Of a stretch of 33,006 nt of DNA, positions 15,372 through 22,617 are shown one piece after another (position 1 is the first letter of the stretch; every line of letters begins with the position of its first letter). The notes beneath the pieces were generated by a model. The model was given only the letters and a program-made list of their open reading frames with translations, was not told the DNA's origin and ran no database searches. Made by a program: the position numbers and the translations under genes. The stretch is from Anaerosphaera multitolerans (GTDB lineage Bacteria > Bacillota > Clostridia > Tissierellales > Peptoniphilaceae): contig NZ_RLIH01000020.1 of NCBI RefSeq assembly GCF_004006535.1, forward strand, positions 1 through 33,006. The letters are read 5' to 3'.

Positions 15372-15926
15372 ATGAAGAAAAAAATATTTTTAGTGTCCTT
15401 GCTTTCTGTTACTCTTTTATTAAGTGGATGTGGTAATAAAAATAAAGAAAATTCTGTTAAACCTAGTACTGATAACACTAATACTAAGACAGAATTAAAC
15501 ACTCCTACTGACAAAGATGAAGATACAGACGACAAGACGCCTAATAATTCTAATGAAAACAGTACGATAAGTACAGGTACCAGTCAAAATAGAGAAGTTA
15601 TTAAAAACCTAATAGATAATTCTGATTATATTTCCAGAATTAAAATCCAAATAACTCAGGATAATTCCACAAGCATTAAATTTATAGAAGATTATAAAGG
15701 TGATCTATCCAGTATTGAATTGGAATTACCTAAAACTCTTAAAGCAAATAAGGAATATATTATTTTCTATGTAGATGGTGCCAAGGGACAGATTTCACCA
15801 ACGAGAGACAGTGATTCCTTCATTGAAATTCAAGGTGAGAACGATGCTTCTTTAGAATATGTTGAATCCATATTTAAGACTGAAGAAACTCCAAGAGTTT
15901 TAAGCGAAACCGGTCAGAAAAAATAA
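15372..15926 (+). CDS. Putative lipoprotein, unknown function
   Basis: This 184-residue protein has a clear lipoprotein signal: two-Lys start, hydrophobic core and lipobox LLSGC with Cys20 as the lipidated residue. A low-complexity, Asn/Thr/Asp/Lys-rich linker (about 21-70) typical of surface lipoproteins follows. The C-terminal domain of about 110 residues has alternating beta-type strands (RIKIQITQD, KYIEDYKGDLSS-like region, IIFYVDGAKGQ) and no motif I recognise. The start has an ideal AGGAGG. It is the first of two plus-strand genes; the partner 25 bases downstream is also exported. A joint envelope role is inferred. Confidence 0.8.
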   Translation: MKKKIFLVSLLSVTLLLSGCGNKNKENSVKPSTDNTNTKTELNTPTDKDEDTDDKTPNNSNENSTISTGTSQNREVIKNLIDNSDYISRIKIQITQDNSTSIKFIEDYKGDLSSIELELPKTLKANKEYIIFYVDGAKGQISPTRDSDSFIEIQGENDASLEYVESIFKTEETPRVLSETGQKK

Positions 15927-15951
15927 TAATTTTATTTAAAAGGAGATATTT

Positions 15952-16893
15952 ATGAAAAAAACTTTAGGTGTATTATCATTATCTGTTTTAATGATTTTTA
16001 ACACCGTTTCAGTATTTGCGCAAAAAACAGTTAAGGTACAGTTAAATGGACAAGAAATCCAAACTGACGTACCCGGATATATTAAAAACAATAGAACTTT
16101 AGTACCTATTAGATTTATTTCCGAGTCTCTTGGTTATGAAGTTGATTGGGATGAAGACGATAGAGAAATCACCATTGAAAAAGGTGATATTGAAATTGAA
16201 TTGAAAGTTGGAAGTACTAAAGTTGAAGTTAACGATGAGGAAAGAACCATTGAAGTAGCTCCGGAGATAAGTCAAAATAGAACTTTTGTACCTATTAGAT
16301 TTATAGCTGAAAACTTTGGCGTTAACGTGGATTGGGACAAAGATAACTATATAGTATTGTTAACTACTGATGGTTCCTCTCCTAAGGCAAATACAGATTA
16401 TAATGCCAATTTAACAGCAGAAGAAAAAGTATACTTAGAAGAATTTAACTCACTTATGGGTAAATTAAGATCTAATATGAATCAGTTAAAGGGATACTAT
16501 TTTGAAAACTCTTCAAAATTCTCCAAAACTGAAATTCAAAATCGCTATGAACAATTAAAATCTGAAATTGATACTATTGTTAATTCAATTAACTCAATTG
16601 ATGCCCCTGCTAAATTTAAAAACTCAAGTGAAGTTTTAAAAGAAGCAGCTAATATTTCAAAGGAAATGGTTGGACTTTACAATTCCGCATTAATAGACGG
16701 CAAAAGTGATGCTGCTAAAAATGTGGTAAATTATCAAACTCAACTTTCTATAAAGTTAACTGAAGCAACAAAAATGTTCCAAGCGGAAATTAAAGGAGAA
16801 AACTACATTCCTGATGACAATATAAAATCCTATAATGAAACTTCAAATTTACTTGAAGACGATGCAATAAAAAACTTGCTTGAAAAATTATAA
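15952..16893 (+). CDS. Secreted protein with copper-amine-oxidase N-terminal-like (stalk) domain
   Basis: This 313-residue exported protein has a signal peptide with probable cleavage after VFA (about residue 23). Two tandem copies of the Cu_amine_oxidN1 unit follow: NNRTLVPIRFISESLGYEVDWD and, about 65 residues on, QNRTFVPIRFIAENFGVNVDWD (described in parts, each starting with N-R-T). This module is common in surface proteins of clostridia and is not an amine oxidase by itself; the catalytic domain is absent. The remaining C-terminal 165 residues are charged and probably helical. The ribosome site is AAAGGAGA. It is co-transcribed with the lipoprotein and ends at a strong bidirectional terminator. 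Confidence 0.85.
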   Translation: MKKTLGVLSLSVLMIFNTVSVFAQKTVKVQLNGQEIQTDVPGYIKNNRTLVPIRFISESLGYEVDWDEDDREITIEKGDIEIELKVGSTKVEVNDEERTIEVAPEISQNRTFVPIRFIAENFGVNVDWDKDNYIVLLTTDGSSPKANTDYNANLTAEEKVYLEEFNSLMGKLRSNMNQLKGYYFENSSKFSKTEIQNRYEQLKSEIDTIVNSINSIDAPAKFKNSSEVLKEAANISKEMVGLYNSALIDGKSDAAKNVVNYQTQLSIKLTEATKMFQAEIKGENYIPDDNIKSYNETSNLLEDDAIKNLLEKL

Positions 16894-16897
16894 AATT

Positions 16898-16929
16898 AAA
16901 ACCTTGTTAGATTTCTAACAAGGTTTTTT
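16898..16929. terminator. Shared bidirectional terminator between convergent genes
   Basis: A perfect 13-bp stem (16898-16910 with 16915-16927) with a 4-base loop has T runs on the plus side and A/T on the other. It closes the plus-strand stalk-protein gene and overlaps the last bases before the stop of the convergent activase-like gene (16931). Confidence 0.85.
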
Positions 16930-16930
16930 A

Positions 16931-19900
16931 TTACGAATAGTTTTCCTTTGAACTTTTTGCTTTAATGACTCCAGTTGATAATTCCGGTTCCATATTTTTT
17001 CTCGCCTGAGATAGCATTAATTTAATTCTGTTAAATTGATTTACCTCTGAAGCGGAAGCGTCAAAATCAATTGGAACAACATTTGACTTTGGATAGGTGT
17101 TCCTTATGGCCTTTATAACTCCCTTTCCGGTTATGTGATTTGGAAGACATCCAAAAGGTTGAACACATACTATGTTTTCAACTCCCGATTCTATTAACTC
17201 AACCATTTCACCTGTTAACAGCCACCCTTCACCATATTGATTTCCAAGGTCTACATACTCTTGAGCATATTCCATAATCTCCTCAATTTTCTTAGGAGCA
17301 TCATATCTGCTTTTCTTTAGTTCCTCTCTTACTATCTCCCTATAGCTTTCAATATATTTTATTCCAAAGTTACATATAATTGACGGCAATTTAGATTTTG
17401 AAAGTTCCTTATACTTTATTTCAGCATTTTTAAAAGAATACATCATAAAGTCTGTCAAATCCGAAATTACAACTTCTGCACCTTCAGCCTCAAGAACATC
17501 GGCTATGTGATTATTTGCCTCAGGCAAGTATTTTACCAATATCTCGCCCACAATTCCCACTTTAGGCTTTAATTCTTTTTTGATCTCCAGTTGTTCAAAT
17601 TCCCTAATCATAGTTCTAACATTTTTTCTAAAATCTTTGGAACTGGTACTTAAATTTTCAGAAGAACAGATCTTAATCCACTTATCTTTTAATATATTTA
17701 CAGAGCCCTTAATCTTTTCATAAGGTCTTGTAGCTTGGGAAAGCCTCATAATTAAGTCTCCGTAAAGCAACGATACTATCATCTTGTTTAAGATTCTAAT
17801 CATTTGAACTTTTCCGACTTCAAAGCCCGGATGACTTTCAATTCCCTGGAAGGAAAGAGCCAGTACCGGTACATGTTCAAAACCTGCATCTTTTAAAGCT
17901 TTTCTAATAAAGCCCACATAGTTTGAAGCCCTACAAGCCCCTCCGGTTTGAGAGATTATTAAAGTTAAATTATCCGTGTCATACCTTCCGCTTTTCAGTG
18001 CATCTATAAACTGCCCCACTACGAAAATCGAAGGATAACAGGCATCGTTATTTACATATTTTAAACCGTCATTTACAACCTTTGGACTTAGGTTTTCCAA
18101 AACCTCTACATTGTATCCCTCTGAGCGAACTACTGAAGCAAAAATTTCAAAGTGAATTGGAGCCATTTGAGGTAGAAGCAATGTATGTCTTGGTTTCATT
18201 TCTTTAGTATATAGAACAGGTTTTTCATCAATTACTGTAACATCTCTTGAAACCTCTCTATTCTCTACTGCTTCAAGTAATGATCTTATTCTAATTTTTA
18301 TTGCTCCCAAATTATTTACTTCATCTATTTTTATAACTGTATAGATTTTATTATAACCATGAAGTATTTCATTTACCTGATCTGTAGTTACAGCATCTAT
18401 TCCACATCCAAAGGAATTCAATTGAATCATCTCTAAATTATCATGAGTTCCTACAAATTTTGCAGCTCTATAAAGTCTGGAGTGATAGTTCCACTGATCT
18501 AGAACTCTAAGTCTTCCATCAACGTCTGTTAATGGCGCTATGGCATCTTCTGAAATGACTGCAAGCCCTAGAGAATTAATAAGTTCAGGAATACCGTGAT
18601 TTATTTCAGGGTCAATGTGGTAAGGTCTGCCGGCTAAAACTATTCCTCTTAAATTCTTCTCTTCTATTTCTTCAAGAGCTCTAAGTCCTTCGTTTTTAAC
18701 GTCATCTGCATATCTGTCCGATTCTTCATAGGCAGCTCTAACTGCTTTTTTTACCTCTGACGCAGGTATGTCATACTCCTTAAATACCTCAGCCAATCTC
18801 TTTTCCAACTTCTTTCTGTTGTCAAAGGACAGGAATGGATTTAAAAACTTTACATCTTTTTCTATTAAATTTTCAACATTGTTCTTTATAACTTCCGAAT
18901 ATCCGATTACAACAGGACAATTCAAAGTATTATCTGCACTTTCATACTGTCTTTCCTCATAGAATACAGCAGGATAAAATATAAATTTAACGCCCTTGTC
19001 TATTAAGTTTTCAATATGACCGTGGACAATTTTAGCCGGATAACATGCAGTTTCTGAAGTTATTGATTCAATTCCAGCCTCATAGAGACTCCTTGAGCTC
19101 TCATCTGATAAAACCACACTGTATCCAAGTTCAGTAAAGAAAGTATGCCAGAAAGGATAGTTTTCATAGATATTTAAAACTCTGGGTATTCCAACTACTC
19201 CTCTTGATGCTACTTCAGTTTTTAAGCTCTCATAGCTAAAAACTCTCTCATACTTATACTTATATAAGTTTGGAAGTTCATCACTTTCTTTTCTAACTAT
19301 TCCGGCTCCCTTTTCACATCTGTTTCCAGTTATATACCTTTTCCCATTGGAGAATATATTTACTGATAGACTACATTGGTTAGTACACTGTCTACAATTT
19401 GTATTTACTACTTTATATTCAAATTTATCCAAGTCTTCTCTTGAAATAATAGTGGACTTCCCCTTTGACTTTTCCTTAGAGATTAAAGCCATACCCAATG
19501 CTCCCATTAAACCTGCAATAGAAGGTCTTGTAGCTTCAACTCCTGTAATTATTTCAAAGGATCTTAGAACTGCATCACTTAAGAAAGTTCCTCCTTGAAC
19601 CACTATGTTATTGCCCAATTCCTTAGGGTCTCTAACTTTAATTACTTTTTGAATGGCATTTTTAATAACTGAGAAGGCCAAACCTGCAGAAATATCCTCA
19701 ATACTTGCTCCTTCTTTTTGAGCTTGCTTTACATTTGAGTTCATAAATACAGTACATCTGCTTCCCAAATCAACGGGATTTCGAGATTTCAATGCAACTT
19801 CGGCAAACTCACTTGGACTCATATTCACACTGTGTGCAAAGGTTTCAAGAAAAGAACCGCAGCCTGAAGAACACGCTTCATTTAAAAGTATGGATTCAAT

Positions 19901-21199
19901 TACCCCATCTTTTATCTTCATACTCTTCATATCCTGACCGCCAATATCCAAAATAAAATCTACATTCGGATCAAAATATTGGGCAGCTTTAAAGTGAGCT
20001 ATAGTCTCTACTTCTCCAAAATCAAGATTTAAAGCAGCCTTTAAAAAATCTTCCCCATAACCTGTACAGCCTGCCGCCGCAATATAAGAATCTTCAGTCT
20101 TTTCATTGTAGATTTCCTTTAATTTCTCAATTGCAACTTCAAGAGGCTTGCCCTTATTAGAGCCATAGTAGGAATATAAAACCTTATTGTCCTCTGAAAG
20201 TAAAAGCACTTTTGAAGTCGTTGAACCTGAATCTATACCTAAGTACATAGGTCCGTGGTAATCTTTAAGGTCTATTCTTTCTATTTCCTTGGTTTTATGT
20301 TTTTCTTTAAATTTTAAAACCGCCTCATCATCTTTAAAGAGAGGTTCTAAAATTTCATTTTCCTTAATAACTATTTCATTGTCTGTATTTGCTCTATTAT
20401 ACAACTCCATAAAGGAAATAGCCTTAGTATCCATACTTGTAATTGCAGCTCCAAGAGCTACGAATAATTCAGAGTTTTCAGGACAGATTGCCTCTTCACC
20501 GCTTAACTCTAGAGTCTTTATAAATCTTTCCCTAAGCATTGGTAAAAAGTGTAAAGGACCTCCTAAAAAGGCCACATTTCCCCTTATAGGTCTACCACAC
20601 GCCAAGTTTGAAATAGTTTGGTTTACAACAGATTGAAAAACCGAGATGGCAATGTCAGCTTTACTTGCACCTTGATTTATTAATGCCTGTATATCTGTTT
20701 TAGCAAATACTCCACATCTTGAAGCAATGGGATATATTTTTTCATAGTCCTTTGCAAGTTCATTTAGCCCTGCAGCATCTGTTTCAAGAAGCGTTGCCAT
20801 TTGATCTATAAATGCTCCCGTTCCACCAGCACATATTGAATTCATTCTCTGTTCAATACTGCCCTCTAAATAAGTTATTTTGGAATCTTCGCCTCCAAGT
20901 TCTATAGCTACACTTGTTTGAGGTATAAATTTTTGAATTGCCTCCGTACCGGCTACTACCTCTTGTACAAAATCAATTCCCAATAATTCATGTACTGCAA
21001 TTCCACCTGAACCGGTTACACAAATTGTTATAGACTCATATTTAAAAGACACATAGCACTCATTAATAACTTCTCTAACAGTTTTCTTTACATCTGAAAA
21101 GTGTCTGCGATAAGTTGAATATAGAATGTTATAATCGCCATCTAAAACCACTAACTTTACAGTAGTTGAACCAACGTCAAGTCCCATGTGAATTTTCAT
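16931..21199 (-). CDS. Large CoA-dehydratase-activase-like protein (two BcrAD_BadFG domains + DUF2229)
   Basis: This 1422-residue protein has two complete ASKHA ATPase domains of the HgdC/BadF activase type. Domain 1 (about 3-265) has the phosphate loop GLDVGSTTVKL, the cluster cysteines Cys123 (ICAGGTG) and Cys162 (RCGVFA), and FLGGPLHFLP. Domain 2 (about 318-580) has GIDSGSTTSKV, Cys443/Cys447 (ACSSGCGSF) and Cys482 (RCTVFM). A Cys-rich linker (Cys602, 605, 609, 628) precedes a DUF2229 region (from about 665), and the last part resembles dehydratase-subunit-like segments. HgdC activases drive ATP-dependent one-electron transfer through a cluster shared by two subunits. This chain appears to hold both halves. 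No dehydratase subunits lie in the window, so the partner is unknown. Family-level call firm, function open. Confidence 0.9.
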   Translation of the reverse strand: MKIHMGLDVGSTTVKLVVLDGDYNILYSTYRRHFSDVKKTVREVINECYVSFKYESITICVTGSGGIAVHELLGIDFVQEVVAGTEAIQKFIPQTSVAIELGGEDSKITYLEGSIEQRMNSICAGGTGAFIDQMATLLETDAAGLNELAKDYEKIYPIASRCGVFAKTDIQALINQGASKADIAISVFQSVVNQTISNLACGRPIRGNVAFLGGPLHFLPMLRERFIKTLELSGEEAICPENSELFVALGAAITSMDTKAISFMELYNRANTDNEIVIKENEILEPLFKDDEAVLKFKEKHKTKEIERIDLKDYHGPMYLGIDSGSTTSKVLLLSEDNKVLYSYYGSNKGKPLEVAIEKLKEIYNEKTEDSYIAAAGCTGYGEDFLKAALNLDFGEVETIAHFKAAQYFDPNVDFILDIGGQDMKSMKIKDGVIESILLNEACSSGCGSFLETFAHSVNMSPSEFAEVALKSRNPVDLGSRCTVFMNSNVKQAQKEGASIEDISAGLAFSVIKNAIQKVIKVRDPKELGNNIVVQGGTFLSDAVLRSFEIITGVEATRPSIAGLMGALGMALISKEKSKGKSTIISREDLDKFEYKVVNTNCRQCTNQCSLSVNIFSNGKRYITGNRCEKGAGIVRKESDELPNLYKYKYERVFSYESLKTEVASRGVVGIPRVLNIYENYPFWHTFFTELGYSVVLSDESSRSLYEAGIESITSETACYPAKIVHGHIENLIDKGVKFIFYPAVFYEERQYESADNTLNCPVVIGYSEVIKNNVENLIEKDVKFLNPFLSFDNRKKLEKRLAEVFKEYDIPASEVKKAVRAAYEESDRYADDVKNEGLRALEEIEEKNLRGIVLAGRPYHIDPEINHGIPELINSLGLAVISEDAIAPLTDVDGRLRVLDQWNYHSRLYRAAKFVGTHDNLEMIQLNSFGCGIDAVTTDQVNEILHGYNKIYTVIKIDEVNNLGAIKIRIRSLLEAVENREVSRDVTVIDEKPVLYTKEMKPRHTLLLPQMAPIHFEIFASVVRSEGYNVEVLENLSPKVVNDGLKYVNNDACYPSIFVVGQFIDALKSGRYDTDNLTLIISQTGGACRASNYVGFIRKALKDAGFEHVPVLALSFQGIESHPGFEVGKVQMIRILNKMIVSLLYGDLIMRLSQATRPYEKIKGSVNILKDKWIKICSSENLSTSSKDFRKNVRTMIREFEQLEIKKELKPKVGIVGEILVKYLPEANNHIADVLEAEGAEVVISDLTDFMMYSFKNAEIKYKELSKSKLPSIICNFGIKYIESYREIVREELKKSRYDAPKKIEEIMEYAQEYVDLGNQYGEGWLLTGEMVELIESGVENIVCVQPFGCLPNHITGKGVIKAIRNTYPKSNVVPIDFDASASEVNQFNRIKLMLSQARKNMEPELSTGVIKAKSSKENYS

Positions 21200-21350
21200 C
21201 TATGCGTCCCCCTTTCAAATTTTCAATATAATAATACTAACACTAATATTTGATAATTATATGAAAATACTAATAATAATAGATATATACTATTATTATA
21301 CAATATATGTTCTGCTATAAACCTTTGTAAAATTTATTTTACCTTTTGGC
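21200..21350 (-). promoter_or_regulatory. AT-rich upstream region of the activase-like gene with inverted repeat
   Basis: The start has an AAGGGGG ribosome site about 9 bases upstream. A perfect 10-bp inverted repeat (21273-21282 with 21290-21299) lies about 75 bases before the start. It could be an operator, but in so AT-rich a context this is weak. No definite promoter was assigned. Confidence 0.35.
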
Positions 21351-21379
21351 AAAAAAAAATAAGATGCCCTTTGGCATCT
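21351..21379 (-). terminator. Intrinsic terminator after the ferredoxin gene
   Basis: A 7-bp stem (21362-21368 with 21373-21379, loop 4) is followed on the minus strand by T-A and then nine T. Confidence 0.85.
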
Positions 21380-21446
21380 CACTTTTTATATTCATATTAT
21401 AATTTAAACATTACTGTTTACCCCTAAACAATAATACAAATCTATA

Positions 21447-21617
21447 TTAATCCTCCGGATTAATAGCTCCTGTTGGGCATACCGCTGCGCAAGAACCACA
21501 ATCGATACATTGATCTGCATCGATTACATAGATGTCACCCTCAGAAATACAATCCACAGGGCATTCTGGTTGACAAGAACCACAAGCTATACAACTATCA
21601 TTAATAACATATGCCAT
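21447..21617 (-). CDS. 2[4Fe-4S] ferredoxin, clostridial type
   Basis: This 56-residue electron carrier has two cluster motifs: Cys9-x2-Cys12-x2-Cys15-x3-Cys19-Pro and Cys37-x2-Cys40-x2-Cys43-x3-Cys47-Pro. There is one extra cysteine (Cys23). An ATG at 21632 is in frame, but codons 2-3 of that extension (GAG GTG) are the ribosome site, so the start is 21617 (MAYVINDSC), the usual ferredoxin opening. It is monocistronic, with its own promoter and terminator. It lies beside the activase-like gene, and reduced ferredoxin is the usual electron source of such activases, so a partnership is plausible but not shown. Confidence 0.95.
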   Translation of the reverse strand: MAYVINDSCIACGSCQPECPVDCISEGDIYVIDADQCIDCGSCAAVCPTGAINPED

Positions 21618-21674
21618 AATAAGCACCTCCATATTTTATACCATTGAAAATAGTCTTATTTTCACTTTGAAAAT

Positions 21675-21703
21675 ATTTTAACATATACAATTAACTTTTT
21701 CAA
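21675..21703 (-). promoter_or_regulatory. Ferredoxin promoter
   Basis: On the minus strand TTGAAA (21703-21698) and TAAAAT (21680-21675) are separated by exactly 17 bases, with TG one base before the -10. It lies about 58 bases before the ferredoxin start and is the best-formed promoter in this part of the window. Confidence 0.7.
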
Positions 21704-21741
21704 TTTTTTATAAAAAATACAGTTGCATTTTTTATGGTTTA

Positions 21742-21784
21742 AAATAAAAAACCTTGGAGGCTTTTAATATCTACTCCAAGGTTT
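21742..21784 (-). terminator. Intrinsic terminator after the ferritin gene
   Basis: A perfect 11-bp stem (21749-21759 with 21774-21784) with a 14-base loop is followed on the minus strand by a T-rich run. Confidence 0.8.
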
Positions 21785-21789
21785 ATCTA

Positions 21790-22272
21790 TTATTCTCTTT
21801 GACCTAATTCTCTGTCAAAGATATAAAGTCCGTTCCACTTTCCGTCAATTCTCTTTAATCTATTTACGATAGTTCTAAAGCTATCTTCTTCCTCAATTTG
21901 TTCTTCTATAAACCAACCTAAAAATCCGATAACTTCATAGTTCTTTTCTTCTTGAGCCATGGCATATAACTCTCTAATTCTTCTGGAAACTTCTTTTTCA
22001 TGTTCATAAGCTGTTTCAAATACTTCTGTAAAGCTTTCATATTTCGCCTTCGGTTTTTCCATAGCATCATATTCAGGTGTTTCATCTATTTCAAATAAAA
22101 AATTGTAAAATTTCATTGCATGCTCAAATTCCTCTTCAGCTTGCTTATACATGAAATTTGCAAAACCGTCCATATCCTGATCCTTTAAAAAGGCACTCAT
22201 AGCTAAATAAATATAGCCGCTGGATAACTCAAAGTTAAACTGTTCATTCATTTTTTCCATTAATTTACTCAT
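21790..22272 (-). CDS. ftnA: Non-haem ferritin
   Basis: This 160-residue four-helix ferritin stores iron and protects against oxidant stress. The opening (MNEQFNFELSSGYIYLAMSA) and the ferroxidase residues (Glu15, the EEEFEHAMKFY helix with His51, and the EEQIEEE helix) are all in place. Length is normal for bacterial FtnA. The stop of the upstream 95-codon frame is 12 bases before its ATG, with GGGAGG between, so the two are cotranscribed. A terminator follows. No Fur or PerR box was recognised upstream. The symbol is by family resemblance. Confidence 0.92.
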   Translation of the reverse strand: MSKLMEKMNEQFNFELSSGYIYLAMSAFLKDQDMDGFANFMYKQAEEEFEHAMKFYNFLFEIDETPEYDAMEKPKAKYESFTEVFETAYEHEKEVSRRIRELYAMAQEEKNYEVIGFLGWFIEEQIEEEDSFRTIVNRLKRIDGKWNGLYIFDRELGQRE

Positions 22273-22284
22273 AATTTCCTCCCT

Positions 22285-22557
22285 CTATTCAGGCTTATAC
22301 AATTCGTATATGCCATATATGTCTACATTTAATTTCACTAGTTCGCGAACTACCTCTGGGATATCGCCAACTTGAACTGAGAGCTCTATACCATCATATT
22401 TAAGCATACCTTTGCCATAATATTCGGAATCCACACTATTGAAATAATCTAAAAGACGATGAGTTACATTCTCCATATCGCCTATTAGAAAAAATATATT
22501 TACCATTTTATTTCTATCTTCAATGTCCAGCTCGTTTATCAGCAAAGTTCTCAACAT
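22285..22557 (-). CDS. Small protein of unknown function, cotranscribed with ferritin
   Basis: This protein of about 90 residues shows no family I recognise. It is acidic and looks like a small alpha/beta fold: an N-terminal helix pair (INELDIEDRNKMVNIFFLIG, then NVTHRLLDYFNS), then strands (GIELSVQVGDI) and a helix (PEVVRELVKLNVDIYGIYEL). Regularly spaced hydrophobic positions argue for a real protein. Three in-frame ATGs exist (22572, 22563, 22557). The only ribosome-site-like GGAG lies in the codons after the first, nine bases before 22557, so that start is preferred, with doubt. It precedes the ferritin gene by 12 bases. A link to iron handling is inferred from position alone. Confidence 0.65.
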   Translation of the reverse strand: MLRTLLINELDIEDRNKMVNIFFLIGDMENVTHRLLDYFNSVDSEYYGKGMLKYDGIELSVQVGDIPEVVRELVKLNVDIYGIYELYKPE

Positions 22558-22617
22558 GGTCATCGTCTCCATTCTAGATTATTTTTACCCTATATGGTTT
22601 AAAATAAACTTAAAATC

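Noticed and set aside
15952-16893. A copper amine oxidase enzyme.
   Set aside because: Only the small N-terminal-type module occurs, twice. The catalytic domain with topaquinone and copper ligands is absent and the protein is far too short.
20289-20636. A 115-codon plus-strand frame inside the activase-like gene, and several similar 60-110 codon antisense frames elsewhere (e.g. 9299-9622, 14670-14963).
   Set aside because: Each lies opposite a confidently identified gene with better coding signals, lacks a ribosome site and shows low-complexity composition.
21733-22608. A 16-base direct repeat (TATGGTTTAAAATAAA) at 21733-21748 and 22593-22608, flanking the ferritin pair.
   Set aside because: At this AT content one or two exact 16-base matches are expected by chance in 33 kb. 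The two copies also differ in setting: one lies behind a terminator, the other before a start.
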